A stretch of DNA of 64,000 bases from Leguminivora glycinivorella (taxonomy: Eukaryota > Arthropoda > Insecta > Lepidoptera > Tortricidae): NCBI RefSeq assembly GCF_023078275.1, contig NC_062987.1, forward strand, positions 19,453,772 to 19,517,771, read 5' to 3'. This document shows, one piece after another, positions 33,715-45,845 of this stretch. The first letter of the stretch is position 1. Each line of letters begins with the position of its first letter. Under the pieces are notes generated by a model. It was not told where the DNA came from and ran no database searches. It saw nothing but the letters and a program-made list of their open reading frames with translations. A program made the position numbers and the translations under genes.

Positions 33715-34370
33715 TAATATTACTCATACAGGTATTCTTTTCTTATGCGCACTGTCAAGGAGTGGAATTCCTTGCTGGTGGCTTTATTTCCGAGCTCATA
33801 TGAGCATTTCTTTTTTTTTTTGACATTTTATTTTTATCCTTTTAGGGAAATTTAGGTCAATTGTACTCAAAATCACGAGTACTTTCAATCTCACTGGGGA
33901 ACAAAGTGTCCCAGAATTTCCATACAGTTTTGTTACTTTCCTCTTTTGTTACCCCATACAACATGTACGGAAAATGGTAACAAAATAAGAAAAATCGTAT
34001 AGGACAATTTTTTTAACTACTAGGATTGAAAAAGCTGGTAGTTCTGAGTAGAAGTAGCATATTTTTTTTTCAAAAATATCACATTTCATAAAGGTGGCAA
34101 ATAAAAAAGAAATGCCATATAACCCGGCAACCTTCAAATCAAGGGTGAACAGACATCTTCTGGCCGAGCTCATTCCATCGTAGCTTACGTCTTTGCCTTT
34201 GGCTAGTCTGTGGTCAAGAGTAAGCCCATTTATAATAATAAAAAAAAAAAACCTTCAAATCAAGGGTGAACAGACATCTTCTGGCCGAGCTCACTCCATC
34301 GTAGCTTACGTCTTTGCCTTTGGCTAGTCTCTGGCCAACTGTAAGCCCATTTATAATATAAAAAGGTCCT
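33715..34370 (+). mobile_element. Jockey/CR1 LINE tail with nested MITE and duplicated end
   Basis: The C-terminal frame FLMRTVKEWNSLLVALFPSS ends at Y; MITE family A is inserted; then the frame resumes NPATFKSRVNRHLLAELIPS and stops. The 3' tail (atcttctggccgagctcact to gcccatttataat) occurs twice in tandem, separated by an A-run at 34240-34251. A stray tail copy lies at about 55380-55428. Confidence 0.8.
33802..34115. mobile_element. MITE family A, copy 2
   Basis: Same family as 3703-4038. CATAT occurs on both sides (33797-33801 and 34116-34120), and removing the element with one CATAT restores the LINE frame SSY/NPATF. That defines the insertion precisely. Confidence 0.8.
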
Positions 34371-34406
34371 ATTAGGTATTTAATTTACCTACATTTACAA
34401 TTGCAG

Positions 34407-34662
34407 AAAACTGGGCCGTCCAAAGTATGTGCCCCGCATAGACGTTGATTCCATCGTCTCTCAGCATCAGAGCTGTGCAGCGTAATGTCTGGTAATGCTT
34501 TTATTTTCAATTATACGTACAAAAGGAAGACTGTTGAATGCCTTGGACACAGTATAAGACCAGTAGTAACTCTAACAAACGTACAGCGCGAGGTATGTAC
34601 CTATGTACACTTTACACTTGTTTCCATTTTAATGTTATAGAAATCGTTATTATATAAATAAA
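34407..34662 (+). other. Gmd: Possible GMD 3' UTR exon and poly(A) signal
   Basis: An acceptor-like tttacaattgcag precedes 34407. From 34408 a 25-codon frame (KLGRPKYVPRIDVDSIVSQH...) ends in TAA at 34485, and AATAAA stands at 34657-34662. If the TAG|gtactt donor of exon 7 is used, this would be an untranslated last exon. It is not in a phase that could extend the GMD protein. Speculative without transcripts. Confidence 0.35.
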
Positions 34663-35029
34663 ATAAAAATAAAATAAATAAATATTACAGGACATTCTTA
34701 CACAGATTGACTGAGCCCCACATATAAGTAATTATTTATCTATTGTGATTGTGACCTGGGTTCCGGCAGAAAATCAGTGCTTCGGTCGAAAGAGCGAAGC
34801 GTATCACTGAGCCGCGACCCTTTTGTCCTGCTGCAACGCACACAGTTTGTATTTTCTTTTCTCTTTTTTTTTATTGTTGTTGTTTTTTTTTTTACTGTCT
34901 CAATTGTATTTTACTGTTCTGTCTCTCTTTTATGTTGCGCCTAATTTGTGTGTTTTAAATTGTGTATTGTATTGTGTGTGTTTGCAGTCTGCCAAATAAA
35001 TAACTTATCTATCTATCTATCTATCTATG

Positions 35030-35130
35030 TGTGCGCACCGTGTACGCAACACATGTAAGCGGATGAGAAAGATTCATTCTCGTTCATTCTCATCCGCTTA
35101 CATGTGTTGCGTACGAACACGGCGCGCACA
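35030..35130. repeat. Fold-back MITE after a (TATC)n microsatellite
   Basis: Arms gtgtacgcaacacatgtaag..atgaga and tctcatccgcttacatgtgttgcgtac pair over about 35 bp. The (TATC)n run is at 35000-35026. The spurious 69-codon frame at 35027-35236 crosses it. Confidence 0.65.
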
Positions 35131-35271
35131 CATACATACCGCGCGGCGTACGTTTGTTAGAAGTGTTACTACTGGTCTTCTACTGTGCCTAGCAGTGAGT
35201 CCATGGGGCTTTGTGTACTGTGCAATAATGAATTAAGTACTGATACTGATATTCAAATTGGTTGACCGTAC

Positions 35272-38200
35272 TAGTGATGGGTCGTCGGTAAAATACTCGT
35301 TACCAGTATTTTTCCATTTGGGAATATTACCAGTAAAATACCAATCTTACCGGTAATATTACCAAAACCGGGTAATATACAAAATTTGCGATTTTTATGA
35401 GACGCGATGGTTATTTTTTAAATTATGTATGACTAAGTCGCCATCATAAAACTTACAAAACTCGTAGTGTGCCTCGGGGAGTAAATTACCAATCTTACTA
35501 GTAATATTCCCAATAATACCGAGTAAATTACCAGTCTTACTGGAAACATTCCTTTCCTACATTGTCACCAACTGCAAATATACTTCTTATAAATTTGTGA
35601 TATCATGTGGCAGATATATATCTAATATTTGGATATTTGTCCCTGTTCCATAAAATATAAAAAACATTTTGTTAAACTCATAACTTCGCACACATCAGGC
35701 TAAATAGTAGGAAATTGACAGCTTTGATTGGAGTGGCACCTTACCAAATTTGTTTATTTTGACAAAATGTGTACTCGACGATAAAAACGTAATTAGCTAA
35801 TTACCGTAAACTGGGGTTACTTTGATACTTGGGGTTATATTGATTAAAACTTCGTTTTATTTTTAAACGCAAAATTCTAAATGTCTCAAGCTCAACGCAT
35901 CTGTCCATTTTTTTTTAACGGCGTTGGCACTATCGAGAGTTACTGCCATTAGCTGTTCTAACGCAGTGCAAATCACGTGTCAAAATGTAAGTATAGTTTA
36001 TCGCTATTTACCATGTTCAAACAACTTCTAAACGAACTTAGTGGGTATTAAAGTAAAAAGTTCACAGTGAATATTAGCTTGCCAGAAATATGTTTAGTTA
36101 TATCATTGTATTGAGTTTTGTGTTAAAATTCAAACTAAGAATTTGATTACTAATTATTTACTTTGTGGGGTGTCTTTGATCACCTGCATGGGGTAACATT
36201 GACCATACTTAAAGTAAAATTCATAATCCTACGGACTAAATTGACAAATGACTGACAGGTAAAATGATACCAGGAACAGCAAAATTAAAATAGGGAAGGG
36301 TATATGTCGATAACAATATATCGACAAGTTGTAAAGTACATACAACAGACAAGTTTAAATCAAGAATAAGTATATGAGTTTCAAATAAGAGGTACACGTT
36401 TTGGTTTGTTCTATGTATCTTCGAGGTAGTGAATGGATACCATGCATTTTTACCCACTAGTTTTAAAACATAAAAAGGTTTCAGAGCCTGTAGGTAAAAA
36501 ATAAAATACCATGTCCGACGATAATAAATTATCTGTCACGCTATGGCAAGTATATCATAAATATCTATATAATTTTCGAATAATATTATTGCTGCTTCGA
36601 AATAAAAAAAATATCTCTAATTAGCGGTCTACAGACCTTTTGATCTGTCGAAATCACAGAAAAAGTTGGTATATTGATTAGCCGATCAAATTGCCAATTT
36701 CATTGTCCCGTCTGGGTGCACCTTAAATCTACGATGTAATAATAATTTTAATATCGATAAGAACGACACTGGCCAAACTGTGGCAACATTCCTTCACACT
36801 TACTTGTCAATTTGGTCCGTAGGTTTATGGATTTTACTTTACACAAAGTTGATTATTGTGTAATTTGTGTAATATGTCAAGGTACTTATTGAGGCTGATA
36901 ATTTGATCTCTTTTGGTGATAAATATTGAGACAATCTTAAATAATGTTGATTTTTCGAAGATGGTAATTTATATTTTTGATCAAAGTAACCCCAAAATAG
37001 CATTAAGTAGTTGTAACTTTTGAACCTGCGAACCGGTTTTTGTGTTTCCTTGAGATGAAGTACTTCTGTAAGGGGTTATATTCGATTACTAAAAAAAACC
37101 TAGGTTTCGTTTTTTTTCTCCGTACCTATACTACCTATTTTCTCTCTGTACCGTACGGTACATTATTTTGTTAGCTTTTCTAGATTTTTAGCAGCAAAAA
37201 AAGTTGATGTTCCAATTTTTTTGACATTAAATGTAGAAGCTAGAGAAGTTTAAACTTTAAAACTGATCAATGTAACCCCAGTTTACGGTACCTATCTATT
37301 GTAATACTTCAATGCAAGTCTGCATTAGGTACCCAATAACTTTGTGTTAACTATGTGTTGTTTTATCGAATAGGTAATGTGAAAAAAACTGGCCAAGTGA
37401 GAGTAGGACGGCCGGTTTTTTTTTCTCTCTTTTGTACTCGGAGGTACAGTAAGAAGTGAAACTCCATAATCGGACCATTTTTCTACTATTTACACTATTT
37501 ACAGTTATGAGCAAAAATTTGTTAGATGAGATTTAAGCAAAAATAAAATTTACCCTATTAATTTTCTACTATTTACAATATATAAACTAATCTGTGTGCA
37601 ACTGTGCATACGGCTGTGTAACCCGGCCTTACCACCTTTCGGTTCTATGGTCCTGGTACTACAAGTGATAGGAAATATGGAGTATGCAGGAAAATTTCTA
37701 TTATTTTGCCTTCTGGTTCTGCGGCCGTGGTACTACAGGTGATCAAAAATATGGTGTAGCTGGGAAATATCATAATATTTATTGCCTCTTTTCTTAAATT
37801 AATTTTAAAAAATCATTTTTGAGATTATGATTATAGAATTATAGCTATAATAAGCTATTTCATGTGATATGTAACAAACATTCATTAAAAATCCTTAATT
37901 TGTAATTTTTACATTACCCCCAAAAAAGACCCCTATGATGTATTAATGTAAGTTACATGTCCGTCTTTGGGTCATAAGGTTACATACGTCTATCAAATTT
38001 CAAGTTATTTGATCCCGTACTTTCGGAGAAAATTGGCTGTGATGTGACTGTGACAGATGGACAGTGATCCTTTAAGGGTTCTGTTTTTCCATTTTGAGGT
38101 ACGGAACCCTAATATAACAAATTAAAACTGATTTAACAAATTTTCGTTATATTTTCGCCATATTATTCCTTTAAGTTATGATGCATTGTAACTTTCAAAT

Positions 38201-38484
38201 CATACCACTATAGAAATATTACCAGTAAGATTGGTAAAATACTCGGTAGTATTGGGAATATTACTGGTAATATTGGTAGTTTACTAATTGACGTTAGGTA
38301 GGTATTATTTTTTGTTATAATACAGTGCAACATGTATCCTCTGTATAAATAAACACAAAAGAAATCTTTTTTGTCTATTTTTATGTCTATATTTCTCTAA
38401 ATTACCGCTAAGTGGTAATATTACTAGTAACATTACTGGTAAAATACTCGTTTTAGTAATATTACCGGTAACGACCCATCACTA
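35272..38484. mobile_element. 3.2-kb hAT-type element
   Basis: Ends TAGTGATGGGTCG and CGACCCATCACTA are inverted repeats, continued by many ttaccagta/tactggtaa subterminal motifs. The 8-bp duplication GACCGTAC is perfect (35264-35271, 38485-38492). The longest internal frame is about 73 codons and shows no transposase motif, so it is non-autonomous or decayed. A separate dispersed repeat (ctggccaagtgagagt to aggtacggaaccctaa, about 37385-38112) is nested within it. Confidence 0.9.
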
Positions 38485-38879
38485 GACCGTACGTTACGTA
38501 TGTGTACATAACACTAATATCCAAGAGTTGAATGTATTAATTTAAAGTTTTCAAGCCGAAAAACAAGAGTCAGTGATTATTTTGTTGTTAACTTATATTG
38601 TGTTGTATGTTTTCAATGTCTGTTTGTAACTACAAACTAGTAAATCGTCAGTAGGCAGCCAAAACTCACTGATTTCGTCTACCTAAAAGTTAAGAACCAT
38701 GCCATAGTCAATTGAACCAGTAATATAATGAAACAAGGCTGTTTTCTTCGATTAGCCGGGTACACACAGAGGCAATATACGCGTTTTGTTCAGCCGAGCA
38801 ACCTGCCTCGGCCGAGGCGTTTACATTGGACGTTTACCGCGCAGGCTCATTACCTCGCTCTGTGTGGACGCGGCTGGTA

Positions 38880-39117
38880 AGCTAGGCCACACATGCGCGT
38901 TTTGATAGCGTAGGCGGAGCGTTAGCGGAGCGCAACGATAGCGGTGCGCCGGACGAACGCTGGCGTTGCGCCCAGCGGACGCCGGCGGGAACTAACGAGC
39001 GCGGGTTGCGAGCGGAATGCGCGCGGATTGCGAGCGGAACGCCAGCGTTCCGCCGGCTCACCATTATTATTATGCTCCGCTAATGGTACGCTACCAAAAC
39101 GCTTTATGTGTGGCGGA
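38880..39117. repeat. GC-rich inverted-repeat element
   Basis: Left aagctaggccacacatgcgcgttttg and right caaaacgctttatgtgtggcggaggct pair. The interior is built of gcggagcgttagcggagcg-type repeats. Probably a Harbinger-like MITE related to 16169-16283. The open frames on both strands are by-products. Confidence 0.6.
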
Positions 39118-39123
39118 GGCTTT

Positions 39124-40949
39124 AGTGTGTTTTTGTTTTTGATAGTCAGCTGTGAGTTGACGAATTAAACAAAAGGGCAGATTTATAATATAGTACAACT
39201 ATCGAATCTAATGTTATACTATATTTCAATATAAAGTATAGAGTCCGATACGAATCATGACAGTTGAAAATATACCAGTACAACTTATTAGAATAATAAT
39301 ATACAGTTTTAAATGAAATTAATTTGATGTAAAGAAACGGGCCTTTGCCTACTCTGGTTGTCTATATTGGCGACAACGATTTAATGATAGATAATTATAA
39401 TATACTGGTTTATATATTAATTGTTACTTTAATGTTAGCTTTTATTTAAATAATTTAAAGTATTTGTTTAAGCGTCACAAAAGTGTGTTTTATTTTGTTA
39501 AATCTTATTTGCCTAATAAAAATGTGAGTGTGTTTAGTAAAACGTCCCACTTTGTCGGTTACCATTAAGGCGAGATTTACTTGTATCTTTATATGAATAA
39601 ACTGTCAAAGCGGCTTTATAGCAATCGACAAAGTGGGACGTTTTTCCGTGCACACTTACAAATATATAAAGCGAATTAAATAGTTGTAAGACACTTATGA
39701 AATATATTTGCAATAATGTATCTGTAACATTCCTTCAAGCGCTTTATATATAAAATAGTTAATCAGCAAGAGATAATTTTTTATGCCACGTCGGTTGCAA
39801 ACAAGCATACGGTCCGCCTGATGGAAAGCGGTCACCGTAAACTAATGGACGCCTGCAACTCACGGGGTGACGTTCCCGACCCATTAGAAACTTGTACACT
39901 AATTTTTGCTGTGTACTTTTTAGGGTTCCGTAGTCAACTATTAGGAACACTTATAGTCTCGCCATGTCTGTCTGTCCGTCCGTCCGCGGATAATCTCAGT
40001 AACCGTTAGCACTAGAAAGCTGAAATTTGGTACCAATATGTATATCAGTCACGCCAACAAAGTGCAAAAATAAAAAATGGAAAAAAAAATGTTTTATTAG
40101 GGCCCCCTACATGTAAAGTGGGGACCGATTTTTTTTTCATTTCAACCCCGACGTGTGATATATTGTTGGATAGGTATTTAAAAAATCCTGATAGGTTCAG
40201 GAGTTTTTGAGAAAAATACGGAAAACTACGGAACCCTACACTGAGCGTGGCCCGACACGCTCTTGGCCGGTTTTTCTAAGGAGAGTTCGGGGGATTTTTA
40301 TTTATGCAAAACTATGTATCTGCATAAGAATAATTAATATGCTTTTTGCATCTCTCGCTGGTCTAACTGTAGCGATGTATATAATACTTATTGTATAAAT
40401 TTAATGTCATGTCACATGTGAAAGTAACTTTTGTAACAGAGTGAATTACAATATAAAGATATAAATATCATTGGATTTTGTATTATTTATCCATTTTTCT
40501 TCTCTTTAAATTTAATGCGACATAAGCACGTTCAAGATCGCAATGATGTGTAAAATAAAACAAAATTAAAAATCACAGTCTTTATTTTACAGATTTTTAC
40601 ATAATTTCACAATAGTGAAGTTTACTATATAACTAAGACAAGTTAAGTTTATTAATATAATAACTAGGTCAAGCGTAGAATTTCAATGCAAAATTATTTA
40701 AAAAAGGCATATGTGTACTTATGGGATTGTGACATATTGCGTAATAGTTATTGGTTTATGCGTTTTTGATAACACATTTTGAATTACTGTTCTACAGTAC
40801 ACTAAGTAAAATCTTTAAAAATTAAAAACTTATTTACCATGTTGGCCATGGCCTACAGAAGATACTTTTAAATGAACCTAAGTACATTTTAATAGAGTAC
40901 TATTTGTGTGTTACATAAAATTATTCAAAAACGCAAGGATAATTGCCAG
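39124..40949. other. Intergenic, repeat-bearing, no gene
   Basis: Holds a retroposon fragment (39785-39893) and an internally deleted CCGGCCAAG-family copy (39920-40275). Near 39537-39650 the phrase acgtcccactttgtcg and its complement flank about 100 bp. I see no exon-like sequence. Confidence 0.5.
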
Positions 40950-41240
40950 TACCAAAGAGGATCGAGTATTATAGAGAGTTACTGTCAAAGTAAAATGTGT
41001 AATCACAGTGTATGCACTGCAATCTGCAATCTCTTGACACAGGCTTAAAACTTTTGAACCTCAGTTTTGACAATTTGGCCCATATTCTTAGCTTGATATG
41101 TGTTAAAATGTCAAATATTAATATTAGCGCCATCTAGCTGAGCGTACCCCATAGGTGTAATGCCATCTTTGCCACCGTACCTTTTTCTGTATGGTACTGA
41201 GGTACGTTTTTTTCTTAGACTATCTGTCTATACGGAGTTA
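40950..41240 (-). repeat. Repeat also found inside the GMD exon 4 array
   Basis: caaagaggatcgagtat..agagagttactgtcaaag to gtctatacggagtta is the complement of the 290-bp block at 20512-20803 and 21249-21544. A longer plus-strand relative with about 720 extra internal bp lies at 41448-42430. It is a mobile or dispersed family of unknown class. Confidence 0.7.
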
Positions 41241-42687
41241 TATACAATATATATGTCTTTGCCAGTACTAAATGAACGTTGTATAAATGGTAATTCATTT
41301 TAACATGACGTGTCCAGTTACTGAGAGAAGAGAGTAATAAAAAGAATATGTAAAAATGATCTCTATCGATAGGTAAAGAGAATTCATTTTTAGTATAAAG
41401 TGGCTAGTTATTGGGCACTGGCCAGTAACTGGCAATAAAAGACATACGTAACTCCGTGTAGACGGATACAATCTAAGAAAAAAACGTACCTCAAATCCAT
41501 GGGGAAAAAGGTACGGTGGCCTAGATGGCGTTACACCTTTGGGGAACGCTCGGCTAGATGGCGCTAATATTAATATTTGACATTTTCACGCATTAAGAGG
41601 GCTTTCGTGTTAAAAATAGTGAAATCGCAACCGAGCGCTCGATCATACCGTGTGTGGTATCAAATTAAAGGGCTTTGCGAGTAGTTTATAAATACATATC
41701 ACATTATAGGACTTTTTCTACTTGGTCTAACAAAATATGAGAAAATGTCCAAAAGTGGTAATAATTGTACCGGTGAAGGCTCGTTTTCAAAAAATTGGCA
41801 AAAATCAATAATAGCAATTTATAATCACTAAGGCATAACAGCAATTTAAGTAAACGTTGCAGATTAATTTAGTACAAAACTTACTTCGATGTGATGTAGA
41901 TTTTCAAAGAAATTGTCACTTAATTTTAGGTAATTTCTGAAAAAATTTAATTCGCCTTAGGCTAGTTTACTCTTTTTCAAAAACTTAAAATAAAAATCTA
42001 GTCTGAAATGATTGTGGTACAGGATATACGAATTATAAATTTACCCGTTTTAATATTCAAAATTGTCCAAATTTTACAAATAAGATCGACTGATTCAGCT
42101 CTATACGTGCGTTTTTCTAAACGTGCATTAGAGAAAAATTCATAATTAATTTAGTGAGTTAGTTTTCAAAAATCCAGTCTTATAAAAATCAAGATAATAA
42201 GATGCTCTAACTGGAACTTGAATTAAATAAATCCATTGGATAACGGAAAGTGTAGTATTTCACCGACTAAAACTATCAATTTTACATTCTTTTGACGTTT
42301 TTTTTGAAAGCAGCCTTAAGTTAACAATATGGGCCAAATTGTCAAAAACCTGTGTCGAGATATGGCAGGCCATGCACTGTGATTACACATTTTACTTTGA
42401 CAGTAACTCTCTAATACTCGATCCTCTTTGCTGGCAATTCACTTACTTAGGTTTCCAAAGTTACAGTAAAAAAAACGTGGTAAATGTTTAGGTTTTCGTG
42501 TGTGACCTTGCGTGCAACGCTAGTCCTATCCTCGATAGGCATCGTCGACCGCATTCGGGGCATATGAAGTCGCCTGCCGGCTTCTTGGCTGCGGCAGGTT
42601 GTATCGCGGCTTCAGGGGCTTTCTTGGCTGTACTGGGAGGGTTTCTAGATGATAATATTGATAATGATGGGATGAGTAGGTACTAAA

Positions 42688-42867
42688 TCCATACTTAATA
42701 TTATAAATGGGAAAGTGTGCGTGTCTGTTTGTTTGTCCGTCTTTCACGGCAAAACGGAGCGAGGAATCGATGTGATTTTTTAGGTGGAGATAGTTGAAGG
42801 GATGGATAGTGACATAGGCTAATTTTTGTCTCTTTATAACGCGAGCGAAGCCGCGGGCAAAAGCTAG
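42688..42867 (+). mobile_element. Lep1-like Helitron, second copy
   Basis: TCCATACTTAATATTATAAA start, AAAAGCTAG end, A before and T after. A third, 3'-truncated copy starts at 42988. Confidence 0.7.
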
Positions 42868-43627
42868 TTCCTAATACAATTTTGCACGGCCTTTAACTCT
42901 GCGTCTATCGCATAAAACAACCGTGGGCATAAAACTCTTAATTTTCTACCACAAGACACACACTGAAAGTCATCGCTAAGTATTTTATCCATATTAATAT
43001 TATAAATAGGGAAGTCTGTGTGTCTGTTTGTTTGTCCGTTTTTCACGGCAAAACGGAGCGACGAATTGACGTGATTTTTTTAAGCGGAGATAGTTGAAAG
43101 GGATGGAGAGTCACATAGGCTACATTTTGTCTCTAACTCGATACTAAAAACTACAATAATAAAAGCAAGTTTAGTTTAAACATCTAATAATCAACGTGTT
43201 ACAAGTAACTTTAATGCAATGGAAATTTAAAACTATATACACATTTCAATGTATTTTACGTACCTACATAATAGTAATTACCTATACTATACCTACACCT
43301 AAAGTACATATACTTTAATATCTATTAAAGCTAGATAGTCGGCATTTGTACAATGTCAGGTTAAAGAAAGAAAATGTAATTATTAATAACAAAAACACGA
43401 TGAATCGAAATTAGGGTTTTCGTAAAAACAATAATAAAAGTAGATGTTTATTTCTTTTCAAGCGAAGAATTGGGAACTCTACATACTTTTCCCTAAACAA
43501 TGTTTGATTTTAAACAATGTACGCACAATTCTAAGAACAATGTTCAAATGAGAAGATATAATTACAATAATACGATTATCAAATCGAATAACAAGCAAAA
43601 CGTCATAAGTAGTAAGCTAAAATATGT

Positions 43628-44074
43628 ATCTTATACTATTAAACGAGCAATTCTTGTATATTTATTTATTTATTTATTTATTTATATATACCGACGATCT
43701 CGGAAACCGCTCTAACGATTTCGCTGAAATTTGTTTTGTGGGGGTTTTCGGGGGTGAAAAATCGATCTAGCGTAGCCTTAGATCCCGGAAAACGCGAATT
43801 TTCGAGTTTTCTTGAGTTTTTCTTTCGCATTTGTAAACGTAAAATATGGTCCTTAATTTCGCCGCGCGCGCATCGATTCCGCGTAGCTCAGTCGCACGAG
43901 GTCGGTCTAATGTACGCAGATAGATCGTAGGTGTCAGGGTTTCGAATCCCGGCCAGAAATTAAGTTTTTGTTTTTTGTCTTTTTTTTTGTTTTTGTATTT
44001 ATAAGAGTTTTTTTTTATCTAAAGACGTGATATATTAAAATAGAACCGAGCGAAGCTCGGTCGCCCAGATATTG
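43628..44074 (+). repeat. Repeat with tRNA-like core and terminal hairpin, copy 1
   Basis: Shared start atcttatactattaaacgag and end cagatattg with 47400-47825. Inside, gcgtagctcagtcgcacgag (A-box-like) and gggtttcgaatcccggcc (B-box-like, 43938-43955) resemble a tRNA. Near the end is a perfect hairpin CCGAGCgaaGCTCGG. The hairpin suggests a Helitron-type element and the core a SINE; the class is open. Confidence 0.65.
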
Positions 44075-44124
44075 TATACATTATACCAGTATTAGCACAA
44101 AGGAATAAGGGAAGATTTGTAACT

Positions 44125-44495
44125 CCATACATCAGTAAATGCGAGTTATTTGTATAGGCATAGTTATAGTGACATCTAGCGACAATCACGAGTCAACTAG
44201 CGTAAATTATCAGTACTGCTACTTGTCAATAGATATCCCGACGAACGAAGAGTCTAATGCTCACCAATTTTTAGCTAATATTACAATAGTATTAATCAGT
44301 ATTCTGTTTTCAATTCCTTCTGCTTGTATATAAAATAAGTTGTAAACAGTTCTAATATAATTTTTTTGGCAAACGAGACACTATTGACACCTAGTATCGA
44401 GTAGTGGTACTGATAATTCACGCCATTTGACGCGTGATTGTCGCTAGATGTCACTATAACTTGCCTATACAAATATCTCGCATTTACTTATTCCT
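44125..44495. repeat. Fold-back MITE
   Basis: Arms 44134-44187 and 44431-44486 (aaatgcgagttatttgtatagg, ctagcgacaatcacg and complements) pair over about 55 bp, with further pairing inside (taattatcagtac / gtactgataatt). Confidence 0.7.
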
Positions 44496-44879
44496 CCATG
44501 ACAGAGGTAAAAACATAGTGGGTTAGTACATTTCCCTACAGTTAAGTTGGTTATTGGTTAACTTGTCTCTTTATCTTGAAAAGTGTGATGATCATGTAGC
44601 ATGCAAGGACTCTTTGGGGTCAATAAAGTTATTCTTCAAGCATGGATAGAAGATATCGCGTCAGCAAGGGATAACTGAAAATATTCGATGGGTCCATAAC
44701 CTAGTAACTAAATATATTTACTTAGATATTAATCCTTGGTTAAAAGACTTAAAAGGGTACCTTTTCGCCATTACTTACGTGATTTAAACTCAGTACAGAT
44801 GTAGTGTGAAATGTATTTTTAGGGAAACTCACGAACGTGAGCATTCGCGCTTATATTTTAAAAAAAATGTCGCTTTTGT

Positions 44880-45657
44880 CTAGTGAATGTAACGGCCCGA
44901 TACACTATGACTGGTAGGTTATCGATATGCACCCAAAAGCGGTATCCACACGATATAAAACCGATCAAAATGGCGAATTTCTGATGTCCTGTCTTGTCTA
45001 AGACGAAAGACATTCACGTCTACTTTTTTTTTAATTTACCGCCTTTGTCACTGACAGAAATGGTTTAACAGACTATAATTATGAGTATTATGACAGGGGT
45101 AGGTTCATTGATATTCACCCAAAAGTCGTGTCCTTTATATCAGCCCATTGCTTCATCACGCCGCCGAGTATGAACTCTGTGACGGCCCAGCCACGACAGC
45201 GGCGGCCATACATTAAAGCGAGACACAGCGATGGGACTTTTCATTCGCACGTATGCTGGCTGCCGCTCACCGCTGTCGCGCTTAGACCAATGTCGTGGCT
45301 GGGCCGTGAGCGACGGCGGAGTGCGGCCCAGAGCGGCTTGTCAACCGATGACGTCACGCGATATAAAACCGCTCGAAAAGGCGAGATATTCTAATTGTCT
45401 ATGGGATTAAACCTCCGCGCCAACATTTTTAAATTTGCCGCTTTTGTCCAGTGACGGTAACGGTTTGATACACTAGAACTGTGACTGGTAGGTAGTAATA
45501 TATTTCACCCAAGAGCTGTCTCCATTAATTAAATCGATCAAAAATGCGGCAAATGCTAATCGTCTATGGGACTAAACCTTCGCGCCTTTCTTTAGCTTTT
45601 TTCTACTGGCAAAAATGGCTTAACAGACTATAACTAAGACTGGTAGGTTATCAATAT
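44880..45657 (-). repeat. Repeats of the 3' end of the MDC1-like gene
   Basis: The phrase containing the stop codon of exon 9 (cacccaaaagccgtgtc on the plus strand) recurs at about 44929, 45116 and 45505, with the flanking text actggtaggttatcgatat and ggactaaaccttcgcgcc between. The copy at about 45113-45170 still encodes TEFILGGVMKQWADI to FG-stop, the last 21 residues of exon 9 with changes. A GC-rich inverted-repeat element (about 45185-45322, ends ggcccagccacgac / gtcgtggctgggcc) is inserted in it; a related one is at about 46675-46812. Confidence 0.75.
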
Positions 45658-45845
45658 TCACCCAAAAGCCGTGTCGTCTATATCAGCCCGTTGCCTCAGC
45701 ACGCCGCCGAGGATGAACTCCGTGGACACCAGGGTCGCGCCGCGCCGGCGCAGCGCCGGCCACAGCGCCTTGTCGGCCGCCGACGTCACGCAGACCCAGT
45801 GCGGCGCGGAGGCCTGCCACACGCCGCCGGAGCATTCCACTATCA
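45658..45845 (-). CDS. MDC1: MDC1-like exon 9, BRCT2 and stop
   Basis: Acceptor ctgtatccgcag completes the codon split with exon 8 and continues IVECSGGVWQASAPHWVCV to STEFILGGVLRQRADIDDTA then FG and TGA at 45658-45660. The GC content is much higher than in neighbouring DNA. STEFILGGVL matches the end of MDC1 BRCT2 (SPEFLLTGVL-like). Partial repeats of the final 21 codons lie just downstream. Confidence 0.85.

Noticed and set aside
34408..34485. 25-codon frame as a C-terminal extension of GMD
   Set aside because: Cannot be joined to exon 7 in phase, and exon 7 already ends like other GMD proteins.
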